Under the pieces are notes generated by a model. The model worked only from the letters and a program-made list of their open reading frames with translations, was not told where the DNA came from and searched no databases. From NCBI GenBank assembly GCA_943842625.1, contig CALTCK010000002.1, positions 124,001 through 188,000 on the forward strand: a stretch of 64,000 bases of DNA, written 5' to 3'. The DNA comes from an uncultured Flavobacteriaceae bacterium (GTDB lineage Bacteria; Bacteroidota; Bacteroidia; Flavobacteriales; Flavobacteriaceae). Within the stretch, counting starts at the first letter, position 1. Each line of letters begins with the position of its first letter. The translations under genes were made by a program, and so were the position numbers. Shown piece after piece: positions 51,099 through 63,381 of this stretch.

Positions 51099-52136
51099 TT
51101 ACTTAACGTAATGTATTTCAGCTTCTTTTGATTTATTTTTTTCCATAAATCCTTGCTGTTCCATCCATTCGTTATTGTAAACCTTACTCATGTATTTTGA
51201 ACCATGATCTGGAAATATTGCAACTACGACGCTTTCATTATTAAAAACACCCTCGGCATTTAATTGTTTTAACCCCTCTAATACAGCACCACTTGTGTAA
51301 CCTACAAATAAACCTTCTTTACTTGCTATTTCTCTTGCTGAATGAGCACTTCCTTCGTCCGTAACTTTTACAAAACGATCTATTTTGTCAAAATCTGTTG
51401 CCGAAGGAATTAAATTTTTTCCCAAGCCCTCAATTCGATATGGGTAAATTTCATTTTTATCAAACTCCCTCGTTTCGTGATATTTTTTCAAAACAGAACC
51501 ATAGGCGTCTATTCCTATAATTTCAATATTTTTATTTTGTTCCTTTAAGAATTTTGCAGTACCAGAAATAGTTCCTCCAGTACCACTACAAGCTACTAGA
51601 TGCGTAATTTTACCTTCCGTTTGGTTCCAAATTTCAGCTCCTGTAGAATTATAATGAGCTTCGATATTCAATTCATTGAAATATTGATTGATATAAATGG
51701 AGTCCTCAATTTCTTTATGAAGTCTCTTAGCAACTTCATAATAAGATTTGGGATCTTCTGCTGAAACATGAGCTGGACACACATAGACCTCTGCTCCCAT
51801 TGTTTTGAGCATATCTATTTTGTCTGGCGAGGATTTTGAACTAACTGCAAGTATACATTTGTAACCCTTTATAATACTTACCATAGCTAGACTAAAACCT
51901 GTATTACCACTTGTAGTTTCAATAATGGTATCACCTGGTTTTAAAATCCCTTTTTTTTCAGCTTGTTCAATGATATAAAGCGCTATTCTATCTTTGGTAG
52001 AGTGTCCAGGATTAAACCCCTCAACTTTTGCAAAAAAACTTCCTTGAAATTTCGAGACAATCTTATTAAGTTTAATTAATGGTGTGTTACCCACTAGACC
52101 TAACACATTGTTATAAACATTTAAATTTTTATTCAT
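51099..52136 (-). CDS. PLP-dependent cysteine synthase family protein
   Basis: [58 protein letters not shown]. Confidence 0.92.
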   Translation of the reverse strand: MNKNLNVYNNVLGLVGNTPLIKLNKIVSKFQGSFFAKVEGFNPGHSTKDRIALYIIEQAEKKGILKPGDTIIETTSGNTGFSLAMVSIIKGYKCILAVSSKSSPDKIDMLKTMGAEVYVCPAHVSAEDPKSYYEVAKRLHKEIEDSIYINQYFNELNIEAHYNSTGAEIWNQTEGKITHLVACSGTGGTISGTAKFLKEQNKNIEIIGIDAYGSVLKKYHETREFDKNEIYPYRIEGLGKNLIPSATDFDKIDRFVKVTDEGSAHSAREIASKEGLFVGYTSGAVLEGLKQLNAEGVFNNESVVVAIFPDHGSKYMSKVYNNEWMEQQGFMEKNKSKEAEIHYVK

Positions 52137-52210
52137 AAAAGGAAATTTTGCAAAAAAAATAAAAAAAGCACTATTTTTATAGAGTTCAAATTTACGATAA
52201 AAAATACTAA

Positions 52211-54346
52211 CTACTTATTTACCCCTTCTAAATCTAACAAAAAAGAATAAGACCTAGCATACTTTTTTAGTGCATTAAATCTTCCTGAAGCTCCACCATG
52301 ACCAGCCTCCATATTTATATGAAGCAAGAGTAAATTAGTATCGGTTTTCATATCCCTCAATTTAGCGACCCACTTTGCGGGTTCCCAATATTGCACCTGC
52401 GAATCATGAAGTCCAGTAGTCACCAGCAAATTAGGATAATCTTTAATCGCTACTTGATCGTAAGGAGAATACGAAGTCATATAATCGTAGTATTCCTTTT
52501 CATTTGGATTTCCCCATTCATCATACTCCCCAGTAGTCAATGGAATAGAATCATCTAACATGGTGGTAGTTACATCAACAAAAGGAACTTCTGCAACTAT
52601 ACCATTATAAATTTCTGGAGCCATATTTGTAATTACTCCCATTAACAAGCCTCCAGCTGATCCACCATTTGCATAAAGATGTTTGGAAGAAGTGTATTTA
52701 TTAGCAATTAAATATTTAGATACATCAATAAAATCAGTAAATGTATTTTTCTTTTTTAATAATTTTCCATTCTCATACCAGGATCTTCCAAGGTATTCAC
52801 TTCCTCTTACATGGGCGATTGCAAAAATAAATCCTCGATCTAATAAACTTAACCTTACTGTTGAAAAATAGGGATCTACCGTACTTCCATAAGATCCATA
52901 TGCGTAAAGTAGTAAGGGTGTCTTACCATTCATCTTAATTCCTTTTTTGTATACCATCGATACTGGTATTGAAGTACCGTCGGCTGCAGCAGCCCATATC
53001 CTTTTAGATTCATAATTATTTTTATTAAAACCAGTACCCAGGACCTCTGTTTCCTTCAAAATAATTTGTTCTCGTGTATCCATATTAAAATCAATAATAG
53101 ATGAAGGAGTTATTAAAGAGTTATAAACATACCGTAATACCTTTGAATCAAATTCAGGATTAACTGAAACAAACGCTGTATACGTCTCATTATCAAAGGG
53201 TAAATAGTAGGAATCTGCACCATCCCATTTAACAACTTTTATTCTGTTTAAACCATTTGAACGTTCACTAATTACGTAATAGTCTTTAAAAATATCAATA
53301 TCTTCCAGTAATACGTCCTCTTTGTGAGCTATCATTTCTTCCCAGTTATCCATCGAAGTAGTATCGTCAGATGTTTTCATCAACTTAAAATTACTAGCTC
53401 CATCCATATTGGTTAATACATAAAAAGAATCGTTGTAATGAGATATAGAATATTCTAGTCCTCTAACTCTAGGTTGAAAAATCTTAAAATCTTCAAAAGG
53501 AGTATCTGCATTTAAAATTCTGTATTCTGAAGTTAAGGTGCTGTAACTTCCAATGACTAAAAACTTTTTGGATTTTGTTTTAAAAACAAAAGTTCCAAAT
53601 GTTTCATCTTCTTCAGCAAAGATAAGCTCATCGCTAAGCGATGAAGTGCCTAACCGATGTCTAAATATTTTGCTGGAACGCAGAGTTTGTTCGTCTTTTT
53701 GAGCATAAAATAAAGTGCTATTGTCATTCGCCCATGTGGATCCTCCAGTAGTAAGCGGAATAGTTTCATCCAAAATAGTGCCAGTCAGTAAATCTTTAAT
53801 ATAAATGGTATATTTTCTTCGACTTACCGTATCGACTCCAAAAGATATTTTTGTATTGTCAGGACTTACGCTCAAACCTGATAAATTATAATAGGAATGT
53901 CCTTCTGCCATTTCATTAACATCAAAAAGCAATTCTTCCTCGGCTTCTAAACTATCTCTTTTTCTTGTGTAAATTGGATAATCCTTTCCTTTTTCATATT
54001 TTGTAATATAATAATAACCATTGAAACGATAAGGAACAGATTCATCATCTTTCTTGATTCTACTTTTCATTTCTTCAAATAAACTTTTTTGAAAATCTTT
54101 AGTATGTTCGGTCATCCGATCGTAATAATCATTTTCACGCTCTAGATAATCGATTACTTCTTCGTTATCACGTTCATTCAACCAGTAATAATTATCTAAT
54201 CTAACATCTCCATGCTTCTCTAGATGTTTTTCTATTTTGTCTGCTTTAGGAGCTTGTATTTCCATAGTCGTTTTAGATATTTCTTTATTTCTACAAGAAG
54301 CAACAAAAATAAGCGTTAGCAACGAAAAAATTAATGTTTTTTTCAT
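52211..54346 (-). CDS. S9 family prolyl oligopeptidase (oligopeptidase B-like), lipoprotein
   Basis: LIFVASC lipobox; [71 protein letters not shown]. Confidence 0.93.
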   Translation of the reverse strand: MKKTLIFSLLTLIFVASCRNKEISKTTMEIQAPKADKIEKHLEKHGDVRLDNYYWLNERDNEEVIDYLERENDYYDRMTEHTKDFQKSLFEEMKSRIKKDDESVPYRFNGYYYITKYEKGKDYPIYTRKRDSLEAEEELLFDVNEMAEGHSYYNLSGLSVSPDNTKISFGVDTVSRRKYTIYIKDLLTGTILDETIPLTTGGSTWANDNSTLFYAQKDEQTLRSSKIFRHRLGTSSLSDELIFAEEDETFGTFVFKTKSKKFLVIGSYSTLTSEYRILNADTPFEDFKIFQPRVRGLEYSISHYNDSFYVLTNMDGASNFKLMKTSDDTTSMDNWEEMIAHKEDVLLEDIDIFKDYYVISERSNGLNRIKVVKWDGADSYYLPFDNETYTAFVSVNPEFDSKVLRYVYNSLITPSSIIDFNMDTREQIILKETEVLGTGFNKNNYESKRIWAAAADGTSIPVSMVYKKGIKMNGKTPLLLYAYGSYGSTVDPYFSTVRLSLLDRGFIFAIAHVRGSEYLGRSWYENGKLLKKKNTFTDFIDVSKYLIANKYTSSKHLYANGGSAGGLLMGVITNMAPEIYNGIVAEVPFVDVTTTMLDDSIPLTTGEYDEWGNPNEKEYYDYMTSYSPYDQVAIKDYPNLLVTTGLHDSQVQYWEPAKWVAKLRDMKTDTNLLLLHINMEAGHGGASGRFNALKKYARSYSFLLDLEGVNK

Positions 54347-54409
54347 TAGGATTTTATAGATTAGTTTGATTACAATATACTAATTTTGTTTCAAATTAAT
54401 ATATATGTC

Positions 54410-54730
54410 ATGTTTGGAGATTTAAAAGGAATGATGGGTAAACTAAAAGAAGCCCAGGCAAAAGTAGCAGCCACAAAACAACGAATGAACACTGTCTTAA
54501 TAGATGAAAAAAGTAGTGATAGCTTTTTAAAAGTAACGATTACTGCGAATAGAGAACTAAAGCATATTGAAATAGATGATTCCTTATTGCAAAATAAAAC
54601 ACAATTAGTTGAATCTTTAATTCTAACTTTAAATAAAGCCATCGATAAAGCGACGACTATAAATGAGAAAGAAATTGCTGCTGTTGCTAGTGAAGGAATG
54701 CCAAAAATACCTGGAATGGATTTGTTTTAA
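54410..54730 (+). CDS. YbaB/EbfC family nucleoid-associated protein
   Basis: [26 protein letters not shown]...[19 protein letters not shown]; track start 54386 is upstream, ATG 54410 preferred. Confidence 0.9.
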   Translation: MFGDLKGMMGKLKEAQAKVAATKQRMNTVLIDEKSSDSFLKVTITANRELKHIEIDDSLLQNKTQLVESLILTLNKAIDKATTINEKEIAAVASEGMPKIPGMDLF

Positions 54731-55773
54731 TATTCATAATTTTTAAGAACATTAAGAACAATATGATGCATTTCATCTGTGTAATCTAAATGAGTTACCA
54801 TTCTAAGCTTACCTTGCCCCATATCGCTAATTTGTATATGGTTTTCAGACATATCTTTCATAAATTGATCCTTTGACATTTCATCTATTAAATTAAAGAT
54901 AACAATATTCGTATCAGCGGGTTCTACTTTCTTTATGTAATCTAATTTTTGAAGCGTTTGAGCAATTTCTGATGCTTTTTGATGATCCTCTGCTAATCTT
55001 TCAAAATGATGATCCAAGGCGTACAATCCTGCCGCTGCCATGAAACCAACTTGTCGCATTGCACCACCAAGGATTTTACGTACTCTAATAGCTCTTGCCA
55101 TTAGTTCATTACTACCAAGTAAAATAGTACCAAGGGGAGTTCCAAGACCTTTACTTAAACAGACAGAAATCGTATCAAATATTTTTCCATAGCTATTTGG
55201 GTCTTCATTTTTTGCAACTAAAGCATTCATGAGTCTTGCACCATCTAGATGCAAGCCTAAGCCGAAGCTATCACATAAAGTTCTTACTTTTTTAAACTCT
55301 TCAAAATCATAACAAGCACCTCCCCCTTTATTCGTTGTGTTTTCTAGACAAACCAAGGTCGTATTTGGCGTATGGTAATTTGAAATTGGACTAATCCCTT
55401 TTTCTATTGCTGAGGCTGTAATCATTCCTCTATGGCCGTCAATTAAATTACAGGTAACTCCACTATTAAATGCAACTCCCCCTGCTTCGTAATTATAGAC
55501 ATGAGCCCACTTATCGCAAATTAGTTGATCGCCAGGTTGTGTGTGTAATTTTATGGCAGTTTGATTAGACATAGATCCAGTCGGAAAAAAAAGCGCTGTA
55601 TCCATACCAAACATTTCTGCGAATCTACGTTCTAATTGATTTACAGTAGGATCCTCTTTATAAACATCATCTCCAGTTGGCGCCTTTATAATGGCTTGCA
55701 ACATTCCTTTTGTAGGCTTGGTTACCGTATCACTTCGTAAATCTATATTCATTGGGAGTTTTTTATTTATCAA
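54727..55773 (-). CDS. Low-specificity threonine aldolase (PLP-dependent)
   Basis: [75 protein letters not shown]. Confidence 0.94.
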   Translation of the reverse strand: MINKKLPMNIDLRSDTVTKPTKGMLQAIIKAPTGDDVYKEDPTVNQLERRFAEMFGMDTALFFPTGSMSNQTAIKLHTQPGDQLICDKWAHVYNYEAGGVAFNSGVTCNLIDGHRGMITASAIEKGISPISNYHTPNTTLVCLENTTNKGGGACYDFEEFKKVRTLCDSFGLGLHLDGARLMNALVAKNEDPNSYGKIFDTISVCLSKGLGTPLGTILLGSNELMARAIRVRKILGGAMRQVGFMAAAGLYALDHHFERLAEDHQKASEIAQTLQKLDYIKKVEPADTNIVIFNLIDEMSKDQFMKDMSENHIQISDMGQGKLRMVTHLDYTDEMHHIVLNVLKNYEY

Positions 55774-55915
55774 TAAATAAATTTAAAAATTAAAATTTAT
55801 TTTTTCTAAATTCAAAATTAAGATTTTTGAGTTTAGATTCATTATTAATTTTAATATTTTAAACTATTGCAAAAATTAAATTACAACTATTTCTTGACTC
55901 ATCAGTTGGTGTACT

Positions 55916-58318
55916 TCAGTTCATAAAACATGGAGCGCTTCCAATAGGACTCCCGTCTGGGATTTTTGAAACCTTATGAACATCAAACTTTTCAGGATAT
56001 TTCCTAAAACTAATTAGCTCTCTAATTAATTGATTGTTAAAGGTAGATTTATCAGATTTTAAAGAGGTGAATAAATCATCTAAAGTTTCATTGGCAACAG
56101 ACTTGACTTGAGGTGAAGCTTGATCAGAAGCAATTAAATTCATTAAATTTTGAATTGTAATGTATTGTAAGGTATGCGCTATCTCTTTTTCATATGATGT
56201 TTTAACTTTTAAATCAAAACTGTGACTTATCAATTTAGTTAGAACTTCGTTTAAACTCAAATTAGCATTTGAAATAGCATGTTGTTCAATTAATCTATTG
56301 GCTCTCTCGGGATTTAATAATAATTTGAGTGTCAGATCACTTGCAGTAGCAACGGCCCCCAAACTATTAAAGGCTACATTGGTATTACTTTTAAAAGATT
56401 CTCTAGTTCTATCATAGCCCATTGCCCTTGGGGGGAAAAGTTTAAGAATTCGGTGCGGGATTTTTAAAGTATTGATGCTGAGCGTTTGCAAGATTTCATC
56501 TAATGCTGCTTCTTGTTCCTTTTTTGAAATAATTTGAACAGCGATCCCAGAATCTCCTTTTACAGCATACGTATAATCTAGTCCCCCTATTAATTTGATT
56601 ACAGCCTCTGTTTGGTATCGATGATAAAAGTATAGAGGAACATACACATCTTCAAGTTTTGAAAAAGGTTCCCCATTTTTAATGTTATCCATTGAAAAAT
56701 TTTCAATTGCTTTCTTTCTTACTGCCAAAACATTTTTTAATTCCTCAGTGGCAGAAGCACCATTGTCCCACAAATGTGCTTTAGCGTTTGCCCCTCCTTG
56801 CGGTCTCGCATCTGCATCTGAAATATAATACAAGCCTTTAGAGAATGCCGCTGTCAATAAATTAGACAAATAGTTTTTCTCCAATTGATTTTCAGGAATG
56901 TCACTATAAGAATAAGCTACGGTAACTTTATCCCAGGCTCCTATTCCCGATGCGTAAGCTTCAGAAAAGTCAATAGTATCATTTTTTAAAGTGATCTTTG
57001 GGTGTGGATAATCCATGACACTTGCCCTATCGGAAACGCTTGCAGCAAAATTATGTGCAAAACCTAAGGTATGTCCTACTTCATGAGCTGAAAGTTGACG
57101 TATTCTTGCCAAGGCTAATTCTAACATCGGTTGATAATTTTGATCATCATTTCCGAAGGGTCGGTTCATTAAGGCTTGTGCGATTAAGAAATCTTGTCTT
57201 ATTCGTAAACTTCCTAGACTTACATGTCCTTTTATAATTTCACCAGTTCGAGGATCATTAATGGAACCTCCATAGCTCCAACCTCTTGTAGAACGGTGAA
57301 CCCATTGTATAACATTATATCGAACATCCAAGGGATCAGCCTCAGGTGGCAACATCTTAACTTGAAAAGCATTTACATAACCAATTGCTTCAAAAGCTTG
57401 ATTCCACCAACTTGCACCCTCTAATAAAGCAGAACGAATTGGTTCAGGGGTTCCAGGGTCTAAATAATAAATTATGGGCTCAACAGCCTCTGAGCGGGTT
57501 TCATTTGGATTTTTCTTATGCAATCGATGCCTATATATAAATTGTTTTTTGATAGGTTCCCAAACGGGTGTTGAATAATCCATGTAAGACATAGGAAAAG
57601 AACCTGATTTGGCATTAAAAATTCTTGGACTGTAGTTATCATCTGGCAATTCAATAAACCCAATATGCTGTCTAACGGATATGGAATTGGCATCTGGCGA
57701 AACAGAAACGATGTTTTTACCCTTTGGTTCCCCAATAAAAGTTAATAAGGATTCAAATTCAACATTTTTCGGAAATGCCTTAGTATTTTCAAGCCACAAT
57801 ACATTTCGTGAAGCATCAAGTTTATAGCTTCCTTGTAAATTATCTTTTAATCTTTTAGAAACGTGATGGGCATCACGAAGTAAAAAAGGAGTTAAATTGA
57901 TGATGTATTTTTCGTCTCTTATTTCTTTGATCGGGAAACCAAAGATGATTGATTTTGCAAAAGCTTCTTCGATCGATTTTTTTTCAAATTCGTTATCAGA
58001 AATTGCTCTAAATTTTTGATTGGGTTGTAATAATAATATCTTATTACCACTTTTAATAAATTTAACGACGACACCATCCCCTATCTGCCCTCGATCCAAA
58101 CCAATATCGTTTGACCCCAATCCAGAAGCTAAAAAATGAGTATACAAAAACTCTTTATTTAGTTTGTCTACTTCTAGGTATATTTTGCCTTCGGTAGCTG
58201 AATAGTAAAAATTAAAATAACCATTATATAATTTTAAGTCTTTTTTTTCTTCGATAAATTGTGCAGAAAGTGAATGCAGATTAAATAAAACAACCAAATA
58301 GAGTACTACATATTTCAT
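55916..58318 (-). CDS. Zinc-dependent metalloprotease (DUF5117/DUF5118 type)
   Basis: HEVGHTLGFAHNFAASVSDRASVMDYPHP; signal peptide; IQWVHRSTRGWSYGGSINDPRTGEII. Confidence 0.9.
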   Translation of the reverse strand: MKYVVLYLVVLFNLHSLSAQFIEEKKDLKLYNGYFNFYYSATEGKIYLEVDKLNKEFLYTHFLASGLGSNDIGLDRGQIGDGVVVKFIKSGNKILLLQPNQKFRAISDNEFEKKSIEEAFAKSIIFGFPIKEIRDEKYIINLTPFLLRDAHHVSKRLKDNLQGSYKLDASRNVLWLENTKAFPKNVEFESLLTFIGEPKGKNIVSVSPDANSISVRQHIGFIELPDDNYSPRIFNAKSGSFPMSYMDYSTPVWEPIKKQFIYRHRLHKKNPNETRSEAVEPIIYYLDPGTPEPIRSALLEGASWWNQAFEAIGYVNAFQVKMLPPEADPLDVRYNVIQWVHRSTRGWSYGGSINDPRTGEIIKGHVSLGSLRIRQDFLIAQALMNRPFGNDDQNYQPMLELALARIRQLSAHEVGHTLGFAHNFAASVSDRASVMDYPHPKITLKNDTIDFSEAYASGIGAWDKVTVAYSYSDIPENQLEKNYLSNLLTAAFSKGLYYISDADARPQGGANAKAHLWDNGASATEELKNVLAVRKKAIENFSMDNIKNGEPFSKLEDVYVPLYFYHRYQTEAVIKLIGGLDYTYAVKGDSGIAVQIISKKEQEAALDEILQTLSINTLKIPHRILKLFPPRAMGYDRTRESFKSNTNVAFNSLGAVATASDLTLKLLLNPERANRLIEQHAISNANLSLNEVLTKLISHSFDLKVKTSYEKEIAHTLQYITIQNLMNLIASDQASPQVKSVANETLDDLFTSLKSDKSTFNNQLIRELISFRKYPEKFDVHKVSKIPDGSPIGSAPCFMN

Positions 58319-58435
58319 AAAAATTTATTTTTTTTAAAGCTATAAAAAATATTGGAATTTTCTTTTAAGATGAATTGTTAAATTCTATTTTTACGAGGAC
58401 TTAATAACAAAAAAATACCGATAGTTCGGGACTAT

Positions 58436-59543
58436 ATGATTACACTTGATCAAATAAAAGATCTTAAGGAGCGCCTGGATGCGTTAAGGAGGTATCTTTG
58501 ACGTTGCTGGAAAAAAGATTGAAATAGCGAACGACGAAGAAAAAACCTACGATCCCAATTTTTGGAACCATCCAAAAGATGCAGAAATTTTCATGAAGTC
58601 ACTTCGAACCAAGAAAAAATGGATTTCAGACTATAATAAGGCCTTGATTATTACAGAGGATACCGAAGTATTATTCGAATTTTTCAAAGAAGGTGAAGGA
58701 ACTGCCGAACAACTAGAAAAACGCTTTAACAATGCCTTAGAGGCTATTGAAACTCTTGAGTTCAGGAATATGCTGAGTGACGAAGGAGATCATCTTAGCG
58801 CTGTATTACAAATAACCGCAGGGGCTGGAGGTACCGAAAGTTGTGATTGGGCAGAAATGCTCATGCGTATGTATTTGATGTGGGCCGAAAAACATCAATT
58901 AAAGGTAAAAGAACTTAATTTTCAATCAGGAGACGTGGCAGGAATTAAAACGGTCACTCTAGAAATTGAGGGTGAATACGCTTTTGGTTGGTTAAAAGGT
59001 GAAAATGGTGTTCATCGATTGGTTCGTATTTCTCCTTTTGACAGCAATGCAAAAAGACATACTAGTTTTGCCTCAGTTTATGTATACCCTCTGGCTGACG
59101 AAACGATTGAAATAGCTATTAATCCCGCAGATATATCCTGGTCTTTTGCTAGAAGCGGTGGTGCTGGTGGTCAAAATGTAAATAAAGTCGAGACTAAAGC
59201 CATCTTGACTCATGAACCTACGGGGATTATGATTCATAATTCTGAAACCAGGTCACAGCTAGAAAATCGAGAGAAAGCAATGCAAATGTTAAAGTCGCAG
59301 TTATATGAAATTGAATTGCGAAAACAACAAAGCCACCGAAATGAAATTGAGGCTAATAAAATGGCCATCGAATGGGGTTCGCAAATAAGAAACTATGTTT
59401 TGCATCCCTATAAATTAATTAAAGATGTTCGAACTGCTCATGAAACTGGCAATGTTGACCAAGTCCTAAATGGAGATATTGATAGTTTTTTAAAAGCGTA
59501 TTTAATGAGTAATGGGCAAGAAGAAAATAGCAATGAACTATAA
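58436..59543 (+). CDS. prfB: Peptide chain release factor 2, programmed +1 frameshift (58436..58498 joined to 58500..59543)
   Basis: [21 protein letters not shown] then AGGAGG-TAT-CTT-TGA-C; +1 frame [29 protein letters not shown]...[24 protein letters not shown]. Confidence 0.97.
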
Positions 59544-59580
59544 AAAAAAGCAGCTAAACTTAAATTTAGCTGCTTTTTTA
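59543..59580 (+). terminator. Rho-independent terminator downstream of prfB
   Basis: AAAAGCAGCTAAA-CTTAAA-TTTAGCTGCTTTTTT. Confidence 0.85.
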
Positions 59581-59596
59581 AAGGAGATAAAGTAGT

Positions 59597-60457
59597 TTAT
59601 TTATCTTCTGATTTTTTACCTTCCCATGCCTTTAACGATTTGGTATTTAAAGCTACGTAATCCTCGTTTCCAGCTTCTTTAGCAAGCGCTAATGATTTTT
59701 TTGCTGCTTTTATAGCACCATTTTTATCTCCCGATTTCGCGTAAATTAAAGACTGTTGTCTGTGATACCAAAAAGCAGGATTCTCTCTCATTTCGATAGC
59801 TTTATCAATCCAGTTTTTTGCTTTTTTAATATCTTTATCAGCGTTAAGGTAGTAAACAGCAGCTGTATAGTAATCTCCAGCATTCGGTCCACTCATCACT
59901 GACTCGATACTTTTTGTAACTTGAGTATCTGTAAAAAATGAAATGGGTACAGCAACATAAGTATGATCCCAACGAAATCCTAAAGTAGCAGAGTCATTGG
60001 TTATGGCATCAAACGAAATTGTAAAAGTTTCCACCTCCATGGGCATAGCTACTACATTTGCTTTGATCGAAGCTACCACCTTTTCATTTTCCCAGGCAGC
60101 TGGAGTACCCCAATTAGAAGTATCCGAGTAAAAATATACCTCCCAGGATTGCGCATTAGGTTTCGTAAATATTGCATAGGTACCTGCTTTTACCTCTTTA
60201 GAACCAATTATTACATCCTTATCGAAGGTAATAGTGGTATTTTTATTTGCACCTGTTCTCCACATTTTTCCGTAAGGTACTAATTCGCCAAATATATTTC
60301 TTTCTCGCATCGAAGGTCTAGAGTATGACAATTCAATATTAGTAAGACCTACAGTTTGAGTTACAGTTTGAGAAGTACTAGGTTGCGGAGACTTTATTTG
60401 AGCGTTTACTGATAAAGACAACGAACATATAAAAGTCAATAAAATAAGTTTTTTCAT
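59597..60457 (-). CDS. DUF2911 domain-containing exported protein
   Basis: Signal peptide; PQPSTSQTVTQTVGLTNIELSYSRPSMRERNIFGELVPYGKMWRTGANKNTTITFDKDV; C-terminal TPR-like segment. Confidence 0.9.
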   Translation of the reverse strand: MKKLILLTFICSLSLSVNAQIKSPQPSTSQTVTQTVGLTNIELSYSRPSMRERNIFGELVPYGKMWRTGANKNTTITFDKDVIIGSKEVKAGTYAIFTKPNAQSWEVYFYSDTSNWGTPAAWENEKVVASIKANVVAMPMEVETFTISFDAITNDSATLGFRWDHTYVAVPISFFTDTQVTKSIESVMSGPNAGDYYTAAVYYLNADKDIKKAKNWIDKAIEMRENPAFWYHRQQSLIYAKSGDKNGAIKAAKKSLALAKEAGNEDYVALNTKSLKAWEGKKSEDK

Positions 60458-60704
60458 TTTTATAGTGTTTAATTAATTTTAAAGAATACAAAGCTAAACA
60501 AACACAACATAATTAATTTAATTTATAGTGTTTTTCACAAAAAAATAACAAATTAATGTTTTCAATAAGCCAAAACTTTAAAATTAAAATCGTTGAATTA
60601 ATTTAAATAAAATATTCAAATAAAATAGTTGAGCAATTGAAGTCAGTTTTAAACAATTTTTAGCATCTTGCGTATGGTTATTTCATCTTAGACACACCAT
60701 TGTT

Positions 60705-61271
60705 ATGAAAATTTATTTCCCTTTTCTCCTATTATTGTTGGCTTTAACCAATAGCACCCATGCTCAAGAACTAAGTATTGAAGGACAATTTCAAGATTTG
60801 ATCAAAAAATCCAATAATTATCAAGGATACAAAGTAGTAAAAAAGGAAAAATTGTACACTTTGCGCAGTAATGTATCCGATTCAATCAAAGGCTTTAAAC
60901 AAGAAATTAATTCCCTTGATGAGGAAAAAGCACTTCAAAACTCTAGTATTGATAAGCTTACTCGTGAACTAGAAAGCACAAAAAAAGAATTAGCTATTTA
61001 TAAAAACAAAGAAAAAGTTATTAATGTTTTAGGTTTATTGATACAGAAGTCTACCTACAATTTGTTTGTGTTTTTTAGTCTTGGTTTTTTATTACTAATT
61101 ATCTTTTTATTATTTGTACGTTTTAAAAATAGCTACAATATTATTAAAACCACCAAAGAAAAATTAGAGGAAACCGATAATGAATTTGAAAATTTCAGAC
61201 AACGCTCACTAGAACGAGAACAAAAAATTAGAAGAAAGCTTCAAGACGAACTAAATAAACAAAAAAAATAA
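60705..61271 (+). CDS. Exported coiled-coil protein with one TM helix, unknown function
   Basis: Signal peptide, coiled coil EEKALQNSSIDKLTRELESTKKELAIYKN, TM FFSLGFLLLIIFLLFVRF. Confidence 0.6.
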   Translation: MKIYFPFLLLLLALTNSTHAQELSIEGQFQDLIKKSNNYQGYKVVKKEKLYTLRSNVSDSIKGFKQEINSLDEEKALQNSSIDKLTRELESTKKELAIYKNKEKVINVLGLLIQKSTYNLFVFFSLGFLLLIIFLLFVRFKNSYNIIKTTKEKLEETDNEFENFRQRSLEREQKIRRKLQDELNKQKK

Positions 61272-61272
61272 A

Positions 61273-62584
61273 CTAGTCCAGTCTTGTAATTTTAGCACCA
61301 ATAGCTCGCAGACGTTCATCTATATTTTCGTATCCACGATCAATTTGCTCAATATTCTGAATAATACTAGTACCATTAGCAGATAATGCCGCTATTAATA
61401 GAGAAATCCCAGCTCTAATATCGGGTGACACCATCGTGGTTGCTTTTAGGGGATATTCAAAGTTATGCCCAATAACTGTTGCTCTGTGTGGGTCGCATAG
61501 AATAATCTTTGCACCCATATCGATTAATTTATCCACAAAGAAAAGACGACTCTCAAACATTTTTTGATGAATAAGTACGCTTCCTTTTGCTTGCGTTGCA
61601 ATAACCAACACAATACTCAACAAATCAGGAGTAAAACCTGGCCAAGTGGAATCGGAAACAGTTAAAATAGAACCATCAATATAGCCTTGTATTTCATAAC
61701 TTTCTTGTCGAGGGATATAAATGTCATCACCCACTTTTTCGAGGGTAATCCCCAACTTTCTGAAAGTTTCAGGAATCAAACCAAGATTTTCCCAGCTTAC
61801 ATTTTTAATAGTAATCTCACTTCTGGTCATTGCTGCAAGCCCAATCCAACTGCCAATTTCAATCATGTCGGGTAAGATTCTGTGCTGACAACCATGTAAG
61901 GACGAAACTCCCTTCTACTGTTAGTAAATTGGATCCAATTCCATTAATTTTTGCGCCCATAGAAACTAACATCTTACATAACTGTTGAAGATATGGCTCA
62001 CAGGCAGCATTATAAATAGTGGTGGTTCCCTCGGCTAAAACAGCAGCCATTAAAATATTGGCAGTTCCAGTAACCGATGCCTGATCTAGAAGCATATAAG
62101 TACCTTTGAGACCGTTAGCAGCTTCGACACCATAAAAACATTCTTCCTTATTGTATCTAAAAGTAGCGCCCAGTTTTATAAATCCTTCAAAATGAGTGTC
62201 AAGTCTCCTTCTACCAATTTTATCACCTCCTGGTTGCGGTATAAATCCTTTACCAAATCTACTTAATAATGGACCAACAATCATAATTGATCCTCTTAAA
62301 GCACTACCCTCTTCTTTAAATCGTTCAGATTCTAAATAGTCTAAATCTAAATTGTCAGATTTAAACGAATAAGCCCCTTTTCCTAATTTTTGAACGGTAA
62401 CACCAAGGTTTCCTAAAATTTCTATTAATTTATTGACATCTCGTATGTCAGGCACATTATTAATTAAAACTTCCTCGTCTGTAAGTAATACAGCACACAA
62501 TATTTGCAACGCTTCGTTTTTTGCACCTTGAGGTATAATTTCTCCTTGTAATTTACAACCTCCTTCAATACGAAATGATCCCAT
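61273..62584 (-). CDS. murA: UDP-N-acetylglucosamine 1-carboxyvinyltransferase, interrupted by a 1-nt frameshift at 61910-61912
   Basis: [60 protein letters not shown]; remainder in other frame [35 protein letters not shown]...[15 protein letters not shown]. Confidence 0.93.
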
Positions 62585-62652
62585 AAAAATAATTAGTTTT
62601 GATTCTTTTATTAAACAACAACCAATTGCTTATGGTTATTATTGTTTAATTA

Positions 62653-63297
62653 TTAATATTTTTTTCTAGCTCTGCCTTTATTGTTTTTGTAATTTTTTTG
62701 ATGTTTCTTTTGACCGTAGGTTTTCTTATTTTTAAGAATAGTCATCGAATCTAATAATTTTTCTTCGGAGTCTTTGAGGTTTAGTTTTCCTTCAGAAAGT
62801 TCAAATAAATGATTAAATATTACATCATCTTCAACAGTATCCTTATTCCAATTTAAAAAACATTTCTTCATGTGGTTGGCAATCGTAAAAACCAATGCCT
62901 CTTTTTTATCCCCTTCTTCCCAACTATTAGCAACATCAATCATTCGCTTGATGTTATTTCCATAAAAACGATATTTTGGAAAATTTTGAGGGTAATTTAA
63001 AGACTCCGGTCGTTCTTGGAGTTCTTCTTTTTTTGGAATTGGATAAGGTGAATCTACCTCCAGTTTAAAATCGGAGATAATGAATAATTGATCCCAAAGT
63101 TTGTGTTGAAAGTCTGGAACATCGCGTAAATGTGGATTTAAGTTTCCCATCACTGCAATGATACTATTCGCAACTTTATTTCTTTCTTCTTTGGTTTCTC
63201 TAGAAATAGCAAAATCTACCATTTTTTGAATATGTCTACCATATTCAGGTATAATAAGTTTTTCTCTCTCCGAATTGTATTCTATGTGATCTATCAA
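62653..63297 (-). CDS. DUF4290 domain-containing protein
   Basis: YNSEREKLIIPEYGRHIQKMVDFAISRETKEERNKVANSIIAVMGNLNPHLRDVPDFQHKLWDQLFIIS. Confidence 0.88.
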   Translation of the reverse strand: MIDHIEYNSEREKLIIPEYGRHIQKMVDFAISRETKEERNKVANSIIAVMGNLNPHLRDVPDFQHKLWDQLFIISDFKLEVDSPYPIPKKEELQERPESLNYPQNFPKYRFYGNNIKRMIDVANSWEEGDKKEALVFTIANHMKKCFLNWNKDTVEDDVIFNHLFELSEGKLNLKDSEEKLLDSMTILKNKKTYGQKKHQKNYKNNKGRARKKY

Positions 63298-63381
63298 AAT
63301 TTTTGGATAAAATGTGGTTTAGCAACCTACAAGGTGAATTAATATGTGAAGTAATCTAATAATGCATGCAAAATACTAATT

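Noticed and set aside
3341-62584. Interpreting all single-base frame breaks as true pseudogenes or as a widespread recoding system
   Set aside because: They occur in unrelated genes including normally essential murA, mostly at short homopolymers, with no shared stimulatory motif like the one in prfB; indel errors are the simpler explanation.
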